Positions 3,994 to 6,693 of a stretch of DNA of 6,693 nucleotides are shown piece by piece (position 1 is the stretch's first letter; the number at the start of each line of letters is the position of its first letter). The position numbers were made by a program, and so were the translations under genes. The DNA comes from Fibrobacter sp. UBA1765 (GTDB lineage: Bacteria; Fibrobacterota; Fibrobacteria; Fibrobacterales; Fibrobacteraceae): assembly GCA_002314675.1 (NCBI GenBank), contig DCGZ01000153.1, positions 1 to 6,693 of the forward strand. Reading direction: 5' to 3'. Under the pieces are notes generated by a model that made no database searches, was not told the origin of the DNA, and was given only the letters and a program-made list of their open reading frames with translations.

Positions 3994-6675
3994 ATGTCTG
4001 ATCAAAACCAAGTTTTTACGCCAGGTACGCAGTATCGCTCGAATATCGAAGTCGATATGCAAGATGCCTACCTGCGTTACTCCATGAGCGTCATTGTCGC
4101 TCGTGCACTCCCGGATGTTCGCGACGGTATGAAGCCTGTGCATCGCCGAGTTCTTTATGGTATGGACAAGGTCGGTGCGCATTCTAATTCAAAGACAATC
4201 AAGTGCGCTCGTATTGTCGGTGAAGTTATCGGTAAGTACCATCCGCATGGCGATGCTTCTGCTTACGATACCCTCGTGCGCTTGGCTCAGGACTTTTCGC
4301 TTCGCTATCCGCTTGTAACTGGCCAGGGTAACTTTGGTAGCATCGATGGTGACCCTCCGGCAGCTTACCGTTACACCGAAGCAAAGCTTTCTCCAATCGG
4401 TGAACTCATGCTCGAAGAGCTTGAAAAAGACACCGTAGACATGGCTCCGAACTTCGACGCATCCCTTGATGAACCGACTGTTTTGCCAAGTGTTTTGCCG
4501 AACCTGCTTGTGAACGGCTCTGCTGGTATCGCTGTTGGTATGGCTACCAACATGGCACCGCACAACTTGCGTGAAATTACAAATGCAATTCATGCGGTTT
4601 GCGACAACCCGGATATTTCTGGCGAAGACCTTTTGCAATATGTTCCTGGTCCGGACTTCCCGACAGGAGCAATTATTTGCGGCCGCTCCGGTATCCGTGA
4701 TGCATACCTTACAGGTTCTGGCAAGGTTCGTGTCCGTTCTCGCTTGACTGTCGAAGAAGACAACAAGGGCCGTAGCCGTATCATTGTTACTGAAATTCCT
4801 TACATGGTCAACAAGGCTCAGCTTATCATGAAGATTGCTGAACTTGTAAAGGACAAGAAGGTCGATGGCATTAGCGACATTCGCGATGAATCCACCAAGG
4901 AAATTCGCATTGTCATTGAACTTAAGAAGGATGCGGTTGCAGACGTTGTCTTGAACAACCTCTACAAGTACACTCAGCTCCAAGAAACATTCAGTATTTA
5001 CAACTTGGCTATCGACAAGATGCAGCCAAAGGTATTTACTCTCAAGGAACTGATTCAGCATTATATCGACCATCGTATTGACGTTATTGTTCGCCGCAGC
5101 AAGTTTGAACTTAAGAAGGCTAAGGCTCGCCAGCATATTTTGGAAGCACTTCTTATTGCTCAGCAAAATATTGACGAAGTTGTCCATATCATTCGTGCAG
5201 CAAGTTCCCCGGACGAAGCTAAAAAGGCGTTGATGGAACGCTTTGGCCTTGATGATGAACAGGGCCAGGCAATCGTGAATATGCGACTTGGCGCTCTTAC
5301 CGGCTTGGAACATGAAAAGCTCCAGAGAGAATTTGACGACTTGACAATCCAGATCAAGGACTTGGAAGACATTCTCGCTCGTCGTGAACGCCAGATTGAA
5401 TTGTTGCTTGCTCGCCTTGACGAAATTACAGCAAAGATCGGTGATGAACGCCGTACAACGATCGATGACACTCTTGATGAAGACTTCGATTATGAAGACT
5501 TGATCCCTGAAGAAGAACAGGTGATTACGCTCAGCAAGGAAGGCTACATTAAGCGTTTGCCGATCGACACCTTCAAGACTCAGAAGCGTGGCGGTAAGGG
5601 CATTATCGGTACGGGCCTCAAGGACGAAGATAACGTCGAACAGATCTTTACTGCAAGCACTCACAGCTACTTGCTCATCTTTACGAACAAGGGTCGTGCT
5701 TACTGGACAAAGGTCTATCGCCTGCCAGAAGGCACCCGTAACGGCAAGGGCCGCCCAATCGTTAACTTCATCGAACTGACAGAAGGCGAAAACGTTCAGG
5801 CAGTTGTTCCTGTCCGCAAGTTCGGTGGATACTTCTGCCTGGTATTTGCTACCAAGAAGGGTATCATCAACAAGATGGACTTGACATTGTTCAGCCGTCC
5901 ACGTCGTGCCGGCGTAAATGCAATCAACCTTGATGAAGATGATGAACTTGTAAAGGTTCAGCTCGTTGGCATGTCTGCCGAAGAATACGAAGCTCAACAG
6001 AACGAATCTGAAGTTGAAGACAATATCCCAGAAGCCGCCGAAGAAGCAGAAACCGCTGAAGGTGAAGAAGTCAAGGAACATCACTTGATTCCTAAGGATA
6101 TGTTGATGCTTGCAACCCGCAAGGGCCAGGCAATCGTATTCCCGATCGGTTGTGTTCGTTCCATGGGCCGTGGCACTCACGGTGTACGTGGCATTAACCT
6201 TGCAGAAGGCGATGAAGTGATTTCGCTCCTCTGGCTCAAGCCAGAAAACAAGGTTCTTACTATCTCCGAAAAGGGCTATGGCAAGCGTACTGAACCAGAT
6301 GAATACCGTGTAACTCGCCGTGGCGGTAAGGGTGTTCGCAACTTGAACATTACCGACAAGACTGGCGAAGTGGTATTTGTTGAGAGCGTCGCCGATGATT
6401 ACGATTTGATCATCACTACATCTGAAGGTCAGGTAATCCGAATCGATGCCGATACAATCCGCCTCACGGGCCGTGTTTCCCAGGGTGTAAAGGCTATTAC
6501 AATCAAGGATGGCGATGTTGTTCAAGACGCTACCGCACTCCCGAGTGTAGAAGACATTGAACAGGATTCCGCAGAAGCTCAGGCAACATTTGAAAATGTT
6601 GAAGGAGTAGAAGTGGATGATGATTCTGAGCCAAAGTCTGAAGCCAATGAAACTCCAGTAGACCCAGAAGCCTAA
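3994..6675 (+). CDS. gyrA: DNA gyrase subunit A
   Basis: This 893-residue protein is the breakage-reunion subunit of DNA gyrase (with GyrB in an A2B2 enzyme), which introduces negative supercoils using ATP. The N-terminal domain carries PDVRDGMKPVHRRVLYGM at 40-57, the quinolone-pocket segment HPHGDASAYD at 83-92, and AAYRYTE at 123-129 with catalytic Y127 and its partner R126. A tower and coiled-coil region runs to about 480. The C-terminal beta-pinwheel begins near 505, and the GyrA box QKRGGKG at 530-536 separates gyrase from topoisomerase IV ParC. Later blades show PRRAGVNAINL (636-646), GRGTHGVRGINL (725-736) and GRVSQGVKAI (826-835). Two acidic stretches stand out, an insertion at 661-695 between blades and a tail from about 851. 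The E. coli protein is 875 residues. Position 88, matching E. coli Ser83, is alanine. Codon use is strongly biased: TTA, CTA and TCA are absent from codon 67 to 844. The gene ends with tandem in-frame stops TAA TAG, and the 15 bases after them show no complete terminator. Confidence 0.97.
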   Translation: MSDQNQVFTPGTQYRSNIEVDMQDAYLRYSMSVIVARALPDVRDGMKPVHRRVLYGMDKVGAHSNSKTIKCARIVGEVIGKYHPHGDASAYDTLVRLAQDFSLRYPLVTGQGNFGSIDGDPPAAYRYTEAKLSPIGELMLEELEKDTVDMAPNFDASLDEPTVLPSVLPNLLVNGSAGIAVGMATNMAPHNLREITNAIHAVCDNPDISGEDLLQYVPGPDFPTGAIICGRSGIRDAYLTGSGKVRVRSRLTVEEDNKGRSRIIVTEIPYMVNKAQLIMKIAELVKDKKVDGISDIRDESTKEIRIVIELKKDAVADVVLNNLYKYTQLQETFSIYNLAIDKMQPKVFTLKELIQHYIDHRIDVIVRRSKFELKKAKARQHILEALLIAQQNIDEVVHIIRAASSPDEAKKALMERFGLDDEQGQAIVNMRLGALTGLEHEKLQREFDDLTIQIKDLEDILARRERQIELLLARLDEITAKIGDERRTTIDDTLDEDFDYEDLIPEEEQVITLSKEGYIKRLPIDTFKTQKRGGKGIIGTGLKDEDNVEQIFTASTHSYLLIFTNKGRAYWTKVYRLPEGTRNGKGRPIVNFIELTEGENVQAVVPVRKFGGYFCLVFATKKGIINKMDLTLFSRPRRAGVNAINLDEDDELVKVQLVGMSAEEYEAQQNESEVEDNIPEAAEEAETAEGEEVKEHHLIPKDMLMLATRKGQAIVFPIGCVRSMGRGTHGVRGINLAEGDEVISLLWLKPENKVLTISEKGYGKRTEPDEYRVTRRGGKGVRNLNITDKTGEVVFVESVADDYDLIITTSEGQVIRIDADTIRLTGRVSQGVKAITIKDGDVVQDATALPSVEDIEQDSAEAQATFENVEGVEVDDDSEPKSEANETPVDPEA

Positions 6676-6693
6676 TAGCTTTAAGCTCTAAAA

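Noticed and set aside
4189..6525. 778-codon open frame antisense to gyrA
   Set aside because: It is codon-for-codon complementary to gyrA and is open only because gyrA avoids TTA, CTA and TCA. Its translation has no recognisable motifs, and gyrA itself is unmistakable.
6677..6687. AGCTTTAAGCT after gyrA as a terminator stem
   Set aside because: Allowing a realistic loop leaves only three or four weak pairs, and the window ends before any T-tract could be seen.

Overview
The window most likely comes from a Fibrobacter-type bacterium (phylum Fibrobacterota). This is an inference. It rests on a secreted protein with a C-terminal tail of the type IX secretion (T9SS) sorting kind, moderate GC, intergenic DNA packed with short tandem repeats, and AT-rich TTCTRYATTT motifs just before start codons. 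A clear AAGGAG ribosome-binding site before the first large gene argues against a typical Bacteroidota genome, where such sites are rare.

Layout. Positions 1-53 probably hold the start of a minus-strand gene that runs off the left edge. Positions 143-1948 (+) encode an exported 601-residue DUF4874/DUF4832-type protein with a T9SS-like tail. Its stop codon lies 2 bases from that of a convergent TrmH/SpoU-family RNA 2'-O-methyltransferase (1951-2703, -). A 450-base divergent intergenic region (2704-3153) follows. Then come surE (3154-3927, +), a nucleoside-monophosphate phosphatase, and gyrA (3994-6675, +), DNA gyrase subunit A. surE and gyrA are 66 bases apart with no terminator visible between them, so they may be co-transcribed.

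The proteins are recognisable families, and no new multi-gene system is evident. The unusual part is the non-coding DNA. The 2704-3153 region is built from several different arrays that all have a 7-base period (2722-2784, 2881-2901, 2905-2932, 2949-3051), interrupted by an 81-base imperfect inverted repeat (2797-2877). A further 7-base array (3948-3982) fills the surE-gyrA gap. The array sequences differ but the period is the same, which suggests one shared process that generates or maintains heptanucleotide repeats.

Other points of note are a perfect 12-base palindrome plus a 12-base inverted repeat before surE, apparently leaderless starts for surE and the methyltransferase, alanine at the main quinolone-resistance position of GyrA, acidic additions to the GyrA C-terminal domain, and a composition shift inside the exported protein gene.
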